From positions 1-23,532 of the forward strand of contig CATJWA010000321.1 of assembly GCA_949744025.1 (NCBI GenBank): a stretch of DNA of 23,532 bases. The letters are read 5' to 3'. Made by a program: the position numbers and the translations under genes. The first letter of the stretch is position 1, and each line of letters opens with the position of its first letter. Shown piece after piece: positions 1-7,552 of the stretch. The notes beneath the pieces were generated by a model. That model saw only the letters and a list, made by a program, of their open reading frames with translations. It was not told the DNA's origin and did not search any database. Source of the stretch: an uncultured Eubacteriales bacterium. GTDB lineage: Bacteria; Bacillota; Clostridia; Oscillospirales; Oscillospiraceae.

Positions 1-13
1 AGGAGGTGTCATA

Positions 14-202
14 ATGGCAGTACCAAAAAGAAAGGTCTCAAAGGCGAGAAGAGATAAAAGACGTTCTTCCGTCTGGAAGCTGGAAACTCCCGGCATCGTC
101 GCTTGCCCCAACTGCGGAGCTTACCACCTGCCCCACCGTGCCTGCAAGGCTTGCGGCACTTACAACGGCCGTCAGGTGCTCAGGGTCGACGAGGACAAGT
201 AA
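14..202 (+). CDS. rpmF: Large ribosomal subunit protein bL32
   Basis: Structural protein of the 50S ribosomal subunit, 62 residues, the usual length for bL32. The start MAVPKRKVSKARRDKRR is the classic family N-terminus. Four cysteines in two CxxC pairs (C31, C34, C44, C47) form the zinc ribbon of the zinc-binding form. The ATG follows an AGGAGG Shine-Dalgarno at bases 1-6 with a 7-base gap, so the start is secure. In many Firmicutes rpmF follows a YceD/DUF177 gene and lies near pta/ackA; any upstream partner here is outside the window. A terminator hairpin follows 18 bases after the stop. Identification is essentially certain. Confidence 0.98.
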   Translation: MAVPKRKVSKARRDKRRSSVWKLETPGIVACPNCGAYHLPHRACKACGTYNGRQVLRVDEDK

Positions 203-220
203 GAACAATAAGTTCAGCTT

Positions 221-253
221 AAGGAGAGGAGGCAGGAAGCCGCCTCTCCTTTT
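221..253 (+). terminator. Intrinsic terminator after rpmF
   Basis: Hairpin with a 9-bp lower stem (221-229 with 243-251), one A/G mismatch, then GGC/GCC around an AGGAA loop, ending in four T (250-253). The T run is short, so some read-through into the DUF512 operon is possible. No convincing separate promoter is seen in the 23 bases between it and the next ATG. Confidence 0.7.
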
Positions 254-276
254 GCCATTGTCGGAGAGCGTATTAT

Positions 277-1677
277 ATGAAGCACATAATAAAATCCATA
301 GACCCCGGCAGTCCCCTGCGCAGCAAAATTTTCGCGGGCGATGAGCTCGTGGCAATAAACGGGCACAGAATAATCGACGTGCTCGATTACAAATTCTACT
401 CCTATGAGCCTCAGCTTGTGCTGGAGCTGACAACGCCGGAGGGAAAAACAAAGCTCGTAATGCTCAAAAAAGGCGTGGGCGGCGACGCGGGACTTGAATT
501 TGAAACCTACCTTATGGACCGTCCGAGAAGCTGCGCCAATAACTGCGTGTTCTGCTTCGTTGACCAAATGCCGCATGGTATGCGTGAGAGCCTCTATTTC
601 AAAGACGACGATGCGAGACTAAGCTTTCTTATGGGCTGCTATATTACTTTAACTAACCTCTCCCCTCGCGAGATAGAGCGGATAATCGACCTGCGCGTCA
701 GCCCCGTGAACGTGTCGGTACACACCGCCAATCCCGAGCTGCGCCAACGTATGCTCAAAAATCCGCGCGCGGGCGAGTGTATGGACATAATGCGCCGCTT
801 CGCACACGCAGGTATAAAAATGAACTGCCAGATAGTCTGTTGTCCCGGCTGGAACGACGGCGAGGAGCTTGAGCGTTCCATGAGTGAGCTGTACTCGCTC
901 TATCCAGCCGTACCAAGCGTGGCAATAGTGCCCGTGGGACTAACGAAATACCGCGATGGACTCGATAATCTTACTCCCTTCACACCCGAGCACGCTGCGG
1001 AGACGATATCTCAGGTCACGCGCTTTGGAGAGCGCTGCCTTGAGGAAACAGGTGAACGCATCTTCTATTGCTCGGACGAGCTGTACCTCACTGCTGGCCT
1101 TGAGCTGCCTGATGACGAATTTTACTGTGGTTATCCCCAGCTTGAAAACGGCGTGGGTATGCTTCGCCTGCTCAATACGGAGTTTTGCGCCGCACTGAAA
1201 GTTTCTGATAAAGCTGATGGCGTCCCCTTCGCTATCGCCTGCGGCACGGCGGCGGCACCCACACTTGAAAAGCTTTTGTGTACAGCGCGCGAAAAATATG
1301 ATAATATAGACGGTATGGTATACCCCATATATAACGATTTCTTTGGACGCAGCGTCACAGTTTCGGGACTTATCACGGGCGGGGACCTGATATCGCAGCT
1401 CTGCGGCCGCGAGCTTGGGCAGCGCCTTCTTATAAGCGCGAACATGCTTCGTCGCGAGGAAATGGATTTTTTAGACGGAATGACACTTGAGCAGGTATCC
1501 GCAGCGCTGGGCGTGCCGCTATACCCTATAGCCGAGGACGGCGGTGAGCTGTGCGACGCGGTGCTCGGCCTGCTTCCCGACGTGCGCCTCCCCGAGCGTG
1601 AGGGCGAAAACACGCCCTATAACCGCTATAACCCGCCCTCACACCCGAGGGCAGACCATCCGCGAAAGGAGACATAA
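277..1677 (+). CDS. DUF512 family protein with PDZ and radical-SAM-type iron-sulfur motif
   Basis: 466 residues. The N-terminal ~60 residues resemble a PDZ domain (DPGSPLRSKIFAGDELVAIN). A CX3CX2C motif follows at C86, C90 and C93 (CANNCVFCFVDQMP), the signature of a radical-SAM [4Fe-4S] site, and the rest matches the DUF512 family found throughout Clostridia and cyanobacteria. The biochemical role of the family is not established. In Firmicutes it is usually found directly upstream of der, as here: the stop and the der start share one base (TAATG), indicating translational coupling. GGAG at 263-266 lies 10 bases before the ATG. The C-terminal ~25 residues, rich in Pro, Arg and Asn, are probably disordered. 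The family call is confident; the function is unknown. Confidence 0.93.
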   Translation: MKHIIKSIDPGSPLRSKIFAGDELVAINGHRIIDVLDYKFYSYEPQLVLELTTPEGKTKLVMLKKGVGGDAGLEFETYLMDRPRSCANNCVFCFVDQMPHGMRESLYFKDDDARLSFLMGCYITLTNLSPREIERIIDLRVSPVNVSVHTANPELRQRMLKNPRAGECMDIMRRFAHAGIKMNCQIVCCPGWNDGEELERSMSELYSLYPAVPSVAIVPVGLTKYRDGLDNLTPFTPEHAAETISQVTRFGERCLEETGERIFYCSDELYLTAGLELPDDEFYCGYPQLENGVGMLRLLNTEFCAALKVSDKADGVPFAIACGTAAAPTLEKLLCTAREKYDNIDGMVYPIYNDFFGRSVTVSGLITGGDLISQLCGRELGQRLLISANMLRREEMDFLDGMTLEQVSAALGVPLYPIAEDGGELCDAVLGLLPDVRLPEREGENTPYNRYNPPSHPRADHPRKET

Positions 1678-3002
1678 TGCCAAGACCGCTTGTAGCCATA
1701 GTCGGACGGCCCAACGTGGGCAAGTCCATGCTTTTCAACCGCCTGGCCGGTCAGCGGCTGTCCATAGTTGAGGACACCCCCGGCGTCACGCGCGACAGGC
1801 TTTACGCCGAGTGCGAGTGGGCCGGCAGAAAATTTGATATAGTAGACACCGGAGGCATTGAGCCGACGACCGACAGCGAAATTCTCCTGTTCATGCGCGA
1901 GCAGGCCAACATAGCCATCTCCGCCGCGGACGTAATAGTGCTTGTAACCGAGATAGGCACCGGCGTCACCGCTGCGGACAAGGACGTTGCCAACATGCTC
2001 CTGCGCTCACACAAGCCTGTGGTGCTTGTGGTCAACAAAATGGACAACCCTTCGTCCAACGACCCCACCATCTACGAGTTTTACTCCCTCGGTTTAGGTG
2101 AGCCCATCTCAGTTTCCGCCGTGCACGGCCACGGCACTGGTGACATGCTTGACGCCTGCGTGGCCCTGTTCCCCGGCGAAGACATGGACACTGAAGAGGA
2201 TGAGCGCATAAAGGTTGCGATAATCGGCAAACCAAATGTCGGCAAATCCTCGCTGACCAATCTTATCGTTGGAGAAAAACGCGTTATTGTAAGCGACGTA
2301 GCCGGCACAACGCGCGACGCTGTGGACACTCGTGTGGACAATAAATATGGCAGATACACCTTCATCGACACCGCTGGAATCCGGCGCAAAAGCAAGGTTG
2401 ACGACAGGATTGAGAAATTTTCCGTCATGCGCGCTCAGCTTGCCATTGAGCGCGCGGACGTGTGCCTTATCATGATTGACGCGCGCGAAGGCGTAACCGA
2501 ACAGGACACTAAGATTGCCGGCATGGCCCATGAGTCCGGCAAAGCCAGCATCATCGTTGTCAACAAGTGGGACCTCGTTGACAAGGAAACGGGCACAATG
2601 GAGAAAATGCGAAAGGAGGTCCTGCGGGACCTCAGCTACATGACTTACGCGCCCGTGCTGTTTATCTCCGCGCTCACCGGCCAACGCACCGAGCGGCTGT
2701 ATGAGCTTATCAACTCAGTGAACGAGCAGTCGTCCATGCGTATAACCACCGGTATGCTAAACAACATCCTGGCTGACGCACAGGCGCGTGTACAGCCTCC
2801 CACGGACAAGGGCCGCCGCCTGAAAATTTACTACATGACCCAGACCGGCATAAAGCCGCCAACCTTCGTCGTGTTCTGCAACAGCCGCGAGCTTTTCCAT
2901 TTCTCCTACCAGAGATATCTCGAAAACCAGATACGCGCCGCCTTCGGCCTTGAGGGAACACCGGTTCGTATGCTCATCCGTCAGAAGGGAGACAGCCAAT
3001 GA
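1677..3002 (+). CDS. der: Ribosome biogenesis GTPase Der (EngA)
   Basis: Essential GTPase with two tandem G domains that acts in late 50S subunit assembly. 441 residues, normal length. The first P-loop is GRPNVGKS at residues 10-17, with VEDTPGVTRD switch I, DTGG and NKMD. The second P-loop is GKPNVGKS at 184-191, with DTAG and NKWD. The C-terminal KH-like domain includes KIYYMTQTG and ends near RMLIRQK. An AAGGAG ribosome binding site lies in the end of the DUF512 gene, and the start overlaps that gene by one base. The stop overlaps the next gene (ATGA), so the three genes form one operon. Identification is certain. Confidence 0.98.
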   Translation: MPRPLVAIVGRPNVGKSMLFNRLAGQRLSIVEDTPGVTRDRLYAECEWAGRKFDIVDTGGIEPTTDSEILLFMREQANIAISAADVIVLVTEIGTGVTAADKDVANMLLRSHKPVVLVVNKMDNPSSNDPTIYEFYSLGLGEPISVSAVHGHGTGDMLDACVALFPGEDMDTEEDERIKVAIIGKPNVGKSSLTNLIVGEKRVIVSDVAGTTRDAVDTRVDNKYGRYTFIDTAGIRRKSKVDDRIEKFSVMRAQLAIERADVCLIMIDAREGVTEQDTKIAGMAHESGKASIIVVNKWDLVDKETGTMEKMRKEVLRDLSYMTYAPVLFISALTGQRTERLYELINSVNEQSSMRITTGMLNNILADAQARVQPPTDKGRRLKIYYMTQTGIKPPTFVVFCNSRELFHFSYQRYLENQIRAAFGLEGTPVRMLIRQKGDSQ

Positions 3003-3682
3003 AAACCGTTTTGCTCTTGATACTCACCGCGATAATCAGCTATTGTCTCGGCAACCTGAGCGGCAGCATGATTCTCTCCAAGTATGTTTTCCGCAACAAC
3101 GCCGCGCGGCACAGCCGCATGGAAAGCCCCATTGCGGAGTTCTTCCATGACTACGGGCCGATAGGCACGGTCATGCTCGTGCTGTTTGACCTGGCAAAGA
3201 CGCTGCTGGCCGTGCTGATAGGCGGCGCACTGCTCGGACTCGTGGACCAGCTCCTGATAGGCCGGCTTTTCGCGGCTTTCTGCCTGATTCTCGGCCACGC
3301 CTACCCCCTGCTGTTTCTGTTCCACGGCGGCAAGGCGCTGCTGTGCGCGGGCATAGCGGTATTTCTCATCGACTGGCGCGTGGGCCTGTGCTGCTGGGTG
3401 GCGTACATTGTCGTGCTTGTATTCACACGCTATGCCGCTCTCGGCGCGGTGGCCGCGGCGGCTCTGGCGGCGATATTCATGTGGATTTTCGGCTTTGGCG
3501 GACTTGAGGGTATGCTCGCGCTGCTGTGCGCGCTGATAATCGTGCTGCGTCACGCGGAGAATTTAGTGCGCATCATAGGCGGCACCGAGCCGCGCAGCTT
3601 TGACTTCTCCCGCTTTGCCAAGTCCGGCGGCAAGTCCGGCGACGGCACCTTTGAGGATGAGGACGAGGAGGATTATTATTAA
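2999..3682 (+). CDS. Divergent PlsY-like glycerol-3-phosphate acyltransferase
   Basis: Integral membrane protein of 227 residues with several hydrophobic helices. PlsY transfers an acyl group from acyl-phosphate to glycerol-3-phosphate, the first step of phospholipid synthesis. PlsY-like features seen: N-terminal GNLSGSMILSKYVF, GHAYPLLFLFHGGKA in the position of the GHxFPxxxxFKGGKG motif, and RHAENLVRIIGGTE in the position of HRENIxRLxxGTE. Unlike canonical PlsY, the GSGNxGATN loop after helix 1 is replaced by RNNAARHSRMES, and the GGKGVAT block reads GGKALLC. The protein ends in an acidic tail (FEDEDEEDYY). It may be a true but divergent PlsY or a paralogue with altered activity. The start overlaps der by 4 bases and follows AGAAGGGAG. 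Confidence 0.82.
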   Translation: MKTVLLLILTAIISYCLGNLSGSMILSKYVFRNNAARHSRMESPIAEFFHDYGPIGTVMLVLFDLAKTLLAVLIGGALLGLVDQLLIGRLFAAFCLILGHAYPLLFLFHGGKALLCAGIAVFLIDWRVGLCCWVAYIVVLVFTRYAALGAVAAAALAAIFMWIFGFGGLEGMLALLCALIIVLRHAENLVRIIGGTEPRSFDFSRFAKSGGKSGDGTFEDEDEEDYY

Positions 3683-3698
3683 TATCGAAACAACGGCA

Positions 3699-3732
3699 AA
3701 GGCCGCCCGAAACGGGCGGCCTTGAGTTTTTT
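3699..3732. terminator. Bidirectional terminator between plsY-like gene and GRE1
   Basis: Perfect GC-rich hairpin: GGCCGCCCG (3701-3709), AAA loop, CGGGCGGCC (3713-3721), flanked by A and T residues that extend the stem. A T run at 3727-3732 serves the plus strand. The TTA at 3731-3733 is the complement of the GRE1 stop codon, so the convergent minus-strand gene ends at the edge of this element. Confidence 0.85.
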
Positions 3733-6124
3733 ACAGCATGTTTTCCGTTCTTTTGATTATCTCGTCCTGTACCGCGGGGGTGAGAAGGGTGAAATAGGTG
3801 CTGTAGCCTGCCACGCGGACTATGAGGTCCTGGTAATCCTTCGGCTCCTCCTGCGCTTTCTTGAGCACCCTGTTATCCACGACGTTGAACTGGATGTGCT
3901 TGCCGCCGTTATACATGTAGGTTTTCACGAGCTCGACAAGCTTTTCAAGGTCGCCGGTGCTTTTCAGGGCGCTGGGGTGAATCTTCATGTTCAGCAGCGC
4001 GGCGTTGAAGGGCGTCTGGTTAATTTTCATGGCGCTGCTCAGCGAAGCGAGCGGGCCTTCGTGGTCGGTGCCCTGGGCGGGGGACATCACACCGTCGCAC
4101 AGGGTTTCGCCGCAGCAGCGGCCGTCCGTGGTGGCGCAGGTATAGGACCCGCCGGGCGCGTGGGCGGTTATGGACACGCCCGTGGGCTTGGGCGCCTCGC
4201 CGTATATGGTGCGGAATTCGCCCGTGGTCTTTTCCCAGAACTGGTACAGCTCCACGGCGATGTCGTCGGCAAAGCTGTCGTTATTGCCGAATTTGGGCGC
4301 CCTCTGGCACTCAAGCTGCAAATCCTCGTAGCCCTTCCAATCCGCCTCGATGGCCCTGAACATGGTCTCCATGCTCACCCTCCTGTCCTCGAACACGAGC
4401 TTTTTTATCGCGGCCATGGAGTTGGCGACGTTTATCATGCCGATGGGATTGAACATGGAGGCGTTTTCATAGTACATTTTGCGGTCGAACATGTCGCGGC
4501 CGCTGGTGATGCCGTCCTTTGTGAAGGCGGAGTGGACCACGTCGGGGAACACCTCGCGGGTTACGCGGATGAGGATATTGTGCTCCTCGTTGTACAGGCC
4601 CATGAAGTATTCAAGCTGGGTCTTGAACGCGTCCATGAAGCTGTCAAAGCTCGTAAAGTCTTTCATCTCGCCGGTCTTTGGGCCGAGCTGCTCGCCGGTC
4701 TGGGTCAGCACGCCGTTGTGCATGGTGATGTCCAGCACCTTCGGCACGATGAACATTCCAAGGGCGTTTATTCTCGACTTGCCGGGCAGGTTCAGGTCCA
4801 GACAGCCGGCAAGGGCGTAGTCCCGCGCGTCCTCGAGGGGGATGCCCTGCTCCACCAGTCCGCCGATATAGCTCTTGTCGGAGACAAAGGCCGGCATGCC
4901 AATGCCGGTGCGCACAAGCTCCGCGGCCTTCATGAGCAGGTCCTTCGGAGTGGTGTCCGCCACGCGCACGGTTATCGTGTACTGCGGCACACGTACCTCG
5001 TAGGCGGCCTGGATGACCAGATAGGACAGCTCGTTGGTAGCGTCGCTGCCGTCGGGCTTTACGCCGCAGATAACGAAGTTGTGCCAGCGGGCCATGCCGG
5101 CCCATTTGTCGCGCTGCTGCGCGCCGCCGTTGACAAAGTTAAACTGCATTATCTTTATGCGCAGGCACTCCAGAAGCTCGAGCACCTCGGCGTCGGTTAT
5201 CGCGCCGGTCTCAATGTCGCGCTTGTAGTAGGGGTACATATACTGGTCGAAGCGGCCGCCGGGGGTGGTGCCGTGGGCGACCATCATCCAGTAGAAGTAG
5301 AAATTCTGCATCGCGTCGCGGAAGTCGCGCGACGGATTCTCGGCTATCCAGTGGCAGGTGTCCGCCATGCGCAGGAGCTCTTTCTTCCTCGTTTCGTCCG
5401 CGGTTTCGGCCGCCCTGGCCGCGCAGGCGTCGCCATAGCGGTGGTACATGCGCACCATGGCGCTCAGCGCGATTATCACTGCCTTGAGGTACTGGGCCTT
5501 GTCAAAGGAATCGGGGTCATGGTAGGTGAGCTTTTCAAGCTCGGCCTCGGCCTGATGCAGTGTGTGGCTTATGCCCTCGCTGATTATCTTGCCGTAGTCC
5601 GGCACGAAGAAGGACAGGCCGATGCCGATGCCCCAGCCGAAGCCCGCGCCGCCTGCGCCGCGGCCCTTTTCCTTGTCCTTCCACGGCGGGCAGAGTATGC
5701 CCGAGCGGATGAAGGGCCACAGGTGCCAGTCGTCGTAAAAACGGCCCTGCCACTCGTAAATCTGGCGGCCCTGACCGGCCCAGAAGGAGTCGTAGGAGCG
5801 CAGCTCCCGGCGGTCGGCGTCGGAGATGGTAAATTTTCCGCCGTCAAGCATGGTGTCAAGATCCGCGTCGTCCCAGAACGGGCCCCAGACGGACGCTTCC
5901 ATGCCGTGGGGCTGGGACGCGACGTTGCCGGCTATGAGCTCGTCGTCGTCAATATATATAGTGCGCTTGTCAAGGTAATTTGCCGTGGCGTAGGCGTTTT
6001 TGAGAATCTGGGGCAGACCCTCATGCTCGCGCCAGGACTCAATGAAATACCTGGCCTTTTCCGCGCAGATTGGGTACCTGTCGGTTTTCAGGCCCTGCTG
6101 CATCCTGACTATTCTATCGGTCAT
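3731..6124 (-). CDS. Glycyl radical enzyme of the PFL-like family (GRE1), unassigned substrate
   Basis: 797 residues, the size of pyruvate formate-lyase/dehydratase-type GREs rather than the ~860-900-residue arylacetate decarboxylases. The C-terminus has the glycyl radical motif RVAGYSTYF with radical glycine G773. The active-site cysteine is C441 in AGCLDLNLPGKS. The loop has Asp (D443) two residues after the Cys, where glycerol and propanediol dehydratases, CutC, IslA and HPAD have Glu. GGRFDQYMYPYYKRD (near residue 285) is typical of the family, but the His-Ser of glycerol dehydratase just before it is absent. Other family blocks are PPWKDK and TDGRCCGETLCDGVMSP. The minus-strand ATG is preceded by GGAGGA (6132-6137). 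It shares its fold, loop and motifs with GRE2 and probably depends on the activase at 13324. It is likely cytoplasmic and oxygen-sensitive. The family is certain; the reaction is unknown. Confidence 0.92.
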   Translation of the reverse strand: MTDRIVRMQQGLKTDRYPICAEKARYFIESWREHEGLPQILKNAYATANYLDKRTIYIDDDELIAGNVASQPHGMEASVWGPFWDDADLDTMLDGGKFTISDADRRELRSYDSFWAGQGRQIYEWQGRFYDDWHLWPFIRSGILCPPWKDKEKGRGAGGAGFGWGIGIGLSFFVPDYGKIISEGISHTLHQAEAELEKLTYHDPDSFDKAQYLKAVIIALSAMVRMYHRYGDACAARAAETADETRKKELLRMADTCHWIAENPSRDFRDAMQNFYFYWMMVAHGTTPGGRFDQYMYPYYKRDIETGAITDAEVLELLECLRIKIMQFNFVNGGAQQRDKWAGMARWHNFVICGVKPDGSDATNELSYLVIQAAYEVRVPQYTITVRVADTTPKDLLMKAAELVRTGIGMPAFVSDKSYIGGLVEQGIPLEDARDYALAGCLDLNLPGKSRINALGMFIVPKVLDITMHNGVLTQTGEQLGPKTGEMKDFTSFDSFMDAFKTQLEYFMGLYNEEHNILIRVTREVFPDVVHSAFTKDGITSGRDMFDRKMYYENASMFNPIGMINVANSMAAIKKLVFEDRRVSMETMFRAIEADWKGYEDLQLECQRAPKFGNNDSFADDIAVELYQFWEKTTGEFRTIYGEAPKPTGVSITAHAPGGSYTCATTDGRCCGETLCDGVMSPAQGTDHEGPLASLSSAMKINQTPFNAALLNMKIHPSALKSTGDLEKLVELVKTYMYNGGKHIQFNVVDNRVLKKAQEEPKDYQDLIVRVAGYSTYFTLLTPAVQDEIIKRTENML

Positions 6125-6152
6125 GAGACAATCCTCCGTATGCGTTATTTTC

Positions 6153-6169
6153 TATATATCTTATATATA
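6153..6169. promoter_or_regulatory. AT-rich palindrome in the GRE1/LysR divergent region
   Basis: Perfect inverted repeat TATATAT-CTT-ATATATA overlapping the predicted GRE1 -10. Its position would suit a LysR activation-site contact or a repressor site, but an AT-rich repeat can also arise simply from overlapping -10-like sequences. Confidence 0.35.
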
Positions 6170-6181
6170 ACATATCACCAA
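6153..6181 (-). promoter_or_regulatory. Candidate promoter of GRE1
   Basis: Reading the minus strand: TTGGTG (6181-6176), a 17-base gap, then TATATA (6158-6153), giving a short leader that contains the ribosome binding site. An alternative extended -10 (TG-T-TATATA) ends at 6164. Both overlap an AT-rich palindrome. The exact start point cannot be fixed by eye. Confidence 0.45.
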
Positions 6182-6213
6182 AGCGTCACCGGCGCAACGA
6201 AGAAAAAATCGGT

Positions 6214-6237
6214 TTTTTGACAACAATATACTTGTGG
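6214..6237 (-). promoter_or_regulatory. Candidate LysR operator, copy 1
   Basis: On the minus strand this 24-base element reads CCACAA, four variable bases, ATTGTTGTC, then six A. It matches the element at 7469-7492 at 20 of 24 positions. Both copies contain an ACAA-N5-TTGT dyad. It lies upstream of the predicted GRE1 promoter and between it and the LysR promoter, where one bound regulator could control both directions. Confidence 0.55.
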
Positions 6238-6263
6238 AATCTGCACCTGTTGAACAACAAAGC

Positions 6264-6292
6264 TTGAATAGGCGCCGAAAATATGGTAGAAT
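6264..6292 (+). promoter_or_regulatory. Candidate promoter of the LysR gene
   Basis: TTGAAT (6264-6269), a 17-base spacer, then TAGAAT (6287-6292). If used, transcription begins near 6299, downstream of the ATG at 6283. That supports the internal start chosen for the regulator. Confidence 0.4.
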
Positions 6293-6348
6293 TGAATATA
6301 TTTAGGCTTCCGCGGCTTTTTGACCGGAGGCGGAGAGGAGAGAGACTC

Positions 6349-7344
6349 CTGAATAATATAAGTCTGCAATATTTCATCACGGCGGCGGAGGAGCAGAACA
6401 TCACTCAGGCCGCGGCGAAGCTGTTTATTTCCCAGCAGGCGCTCAGCGGGCACATCAAAAAGCTGGAAAAGGCATACAACGCCGTTTTTTTCGAGCGCAG
6501 CCCCAAGCTGAGGCTGACCTATCAGGGCGAGAGGATGCTCGCATATGCCAGACGGGTGGTGGAGGCTGAGCACGACCTGGTGGAAAAGCTGCGCGGCGAC
6601 AGCGAAAACCGGCGCGTCCGCATGGCCATCGGTCAGACCTCTACGCGCGGGACCGTGTTCATGCCCACAATAATCGGAAATTACTACAAAATATTCCCGA
6701 ACGTGGTGCTGTCCATAATCTCGGGCAACCACGAATACATTGAAAACCAGCTCCAGCTCGGAAGGATTGAGCTGTACATGGGCATGTCCACAAACACCAG
6801 CCTGCGCAGCAGCGGCAAGACGCTCTACCGCGACCGGCTGTATTTCATCATTTCCCGCGAGCTGCTTGCCTGTGTGCTCGGCGGGGAGGCGGACGGCTTT
6901 GTCGAGGCGCATCTCCACGGCTGCAACCTTACAGACGCCTGCCGCTTCCCGATAGCCCTGCCGCCGACGACCAGCACGCTGCGCACCACCTTTGAGAGCA
7001 TGTTCAACGAGCGCGGCCTCTCGCCGAACATAGTGCTGGAGACAACGGAGCACGACATTCTCTTTGACGTGTGCAAAAACGGACTTTGCGGCTGCTTTGT
7101 CTCGCGCGAGCTGCTGTACAGAAAGATAATGCACAAGAGCCGGCCGTCAAACGTGCTGTATTTCCCCGCCGAGGGAATCACGGAGCTGGCGCATTTCAAC
7201 ATAGTCTACGGCAACCGCGAGCCGTCCCTGCACGTGCGCTCGTTTATAGACTGCTGCCGCGAGACGATATGGCGCTCGATTGAGGAGATAGACAAGTATC
7301 TGGTGTCGGAGAGCACCGTCAGCAATCAGTCCCGTCTGCCCTGA
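6349..7344 (+). CDS. LysR-type transcriptional regulator
   Basis: DNA-binding regulator with an N-terminal winged helix (LQYFITAAEEQNITQAAAKLFISQQALSGHIKKLE), the classic LysR helix-turn-helix, followed by a ligand-binding region (VRMAIGQTSTRG onward). The open frame begins with an ATG at 6283, but that would add an Arg-rich 22-residue extension foreign to the family. The CTG at 6349 gives the expected NNISLQYF N-terminus and sits 8 bases after GGAG (6337-6340), so I prefer it, giving 331 residues; ATG 6283 remains possible. It is divergent from GRE1 and upstream of the tct genes, so it probably senses the imported acid or a product and controls both flanking units. A terminator follows at 7437. 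Confidence 0.88.
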   Translation: MNNISLQYFITAAEEQNITQAAAKLFISQQALSGHIKKLEKAYNAVFFERSPKLRLTYQGERMLAYARRVVEAEHDLVEKLRGDSENRRVRMAIGQTSTRGTVFMPTIIGNYYKIFPNVVLSIISGNHEYIENQLQLGRIELYMGMSTNTSLRSSGKTLYRDRLYFIISRELLACVLGGEADGFVEAHLHGCNLTDACRFPIALPPTTSTLRTTFESMFNERGLSPNIVLETTEHDILFDVCKNGLCGCFVSRELLYRKIMHKSRPSNVLYFPAEGITELAHFNIVYGNREPSLHVRSFIDCCRETIWRSIEEIDKYLVSESTVSNQSRLP

Positions 7345-7376
7345 GGCGACGGGTATCATGAAAACTCCCCGAGCGC

Positions 7377-7429
7377 GTCGAAAAAGTGGCGAAGCCACTA
7401 ACAGTTTCTTAATGTGAGGCTTTTTCGAC
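7377..7429. repeat. Compound inverted-repeat element in the LysR-tctB gap
   Basis: A 10-bp perfect inverted repeat, GTCGAAAAAG (7377-7386) and CTTTTTCGAC (7420-7429), encloses a smaller perfect hairpin GTGGC-GAA-GCCAC (7386-7398). It has no T tail of its own. The nested structure resembles an extragenic palindromic or MITE-like repeat. No second copy is seen in this window, so repeat status is unproven. The 301-base gap 7345-7645 holds only this element plus the terminator, operator, promoter and leader hairpin listed separately. Confidence 0.5.
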
Positions 7430-7436
7430 AGGCTGG

Positions 7437-7462
7437 CGCCCCGATGTATATCGGGGCGTTTT
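7437..7462 (+). terminator. Intrinsic terminator of the LysR gene
   Basis: Perfect 9-bp hairpin CGCCCCGAT (7437-7445), GTAT loop, ATCGGGGCG (7450-7458), then TTTT. It isolates the LysR transcript from the tct promoter that follows. Confidence 0.8.
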
Positions 7463-7468
7463 GCGTGC

Positions 7469-7492
7469 CCACAATAAAATTGTTGTCGAAAA
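7469..7492 (+). promoter_or_regulatory. Candidate LysR operator, copy 2 (upstream of tctB)
   Basis: Reads CCACAA, four variable bases, ATTGTTGTC, G, AAAA, and is 20/24 identical to the copy at 6214-6237. It contains a perfect dyad ACAAT-AAA-ATTGT (7471-7483). The dyad centre is about 67 bases before the predicted tct transcription start, close to the usual LysR recognition site position near -65. Confidence 0.6.
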
Positions 7493-7507
7493 TCACAGTC
7501 AAAACTG

Positions 7508-7537
7508 TTGGAGTCGGCACTAAATCCGTGGTAAACT
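7508..7537 (+). promoter_or_regulatory. Candidate promoter of tctBAC
   Basis: TTGGAG (7508-7513), an 18-base spacer, and an extended -10 TGG-TAAACT with TAAACT at 7532-7537. The weak -35 suits an activator-dependent promoter. The predicted start near 7544 leaves a leader of about 100 bases. Confidence 0.45.
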
Positions 7538-7552
7538 CCTAAACATAAAGTA

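Noticed and set aside
3722..6220. A long plus-strand open frame (832 codons) antisense to GRE1
   Set aside because: It mirrors GRE1, which has complete catalytic motifs and a ribosome binding site. The frame is low-complexity (Val/His/Gly/Ala/Leu rich) and typical of GC-rich codon bias on the opposite strand.
6217..6222. TTGACA as the -35 of the LysR gene
   Set aside because: A perfect -35 consensus, but no acceptable -10 lies 16-18 bases downstream. It falls inside the shared 24-bp element and is better explained as part of it.
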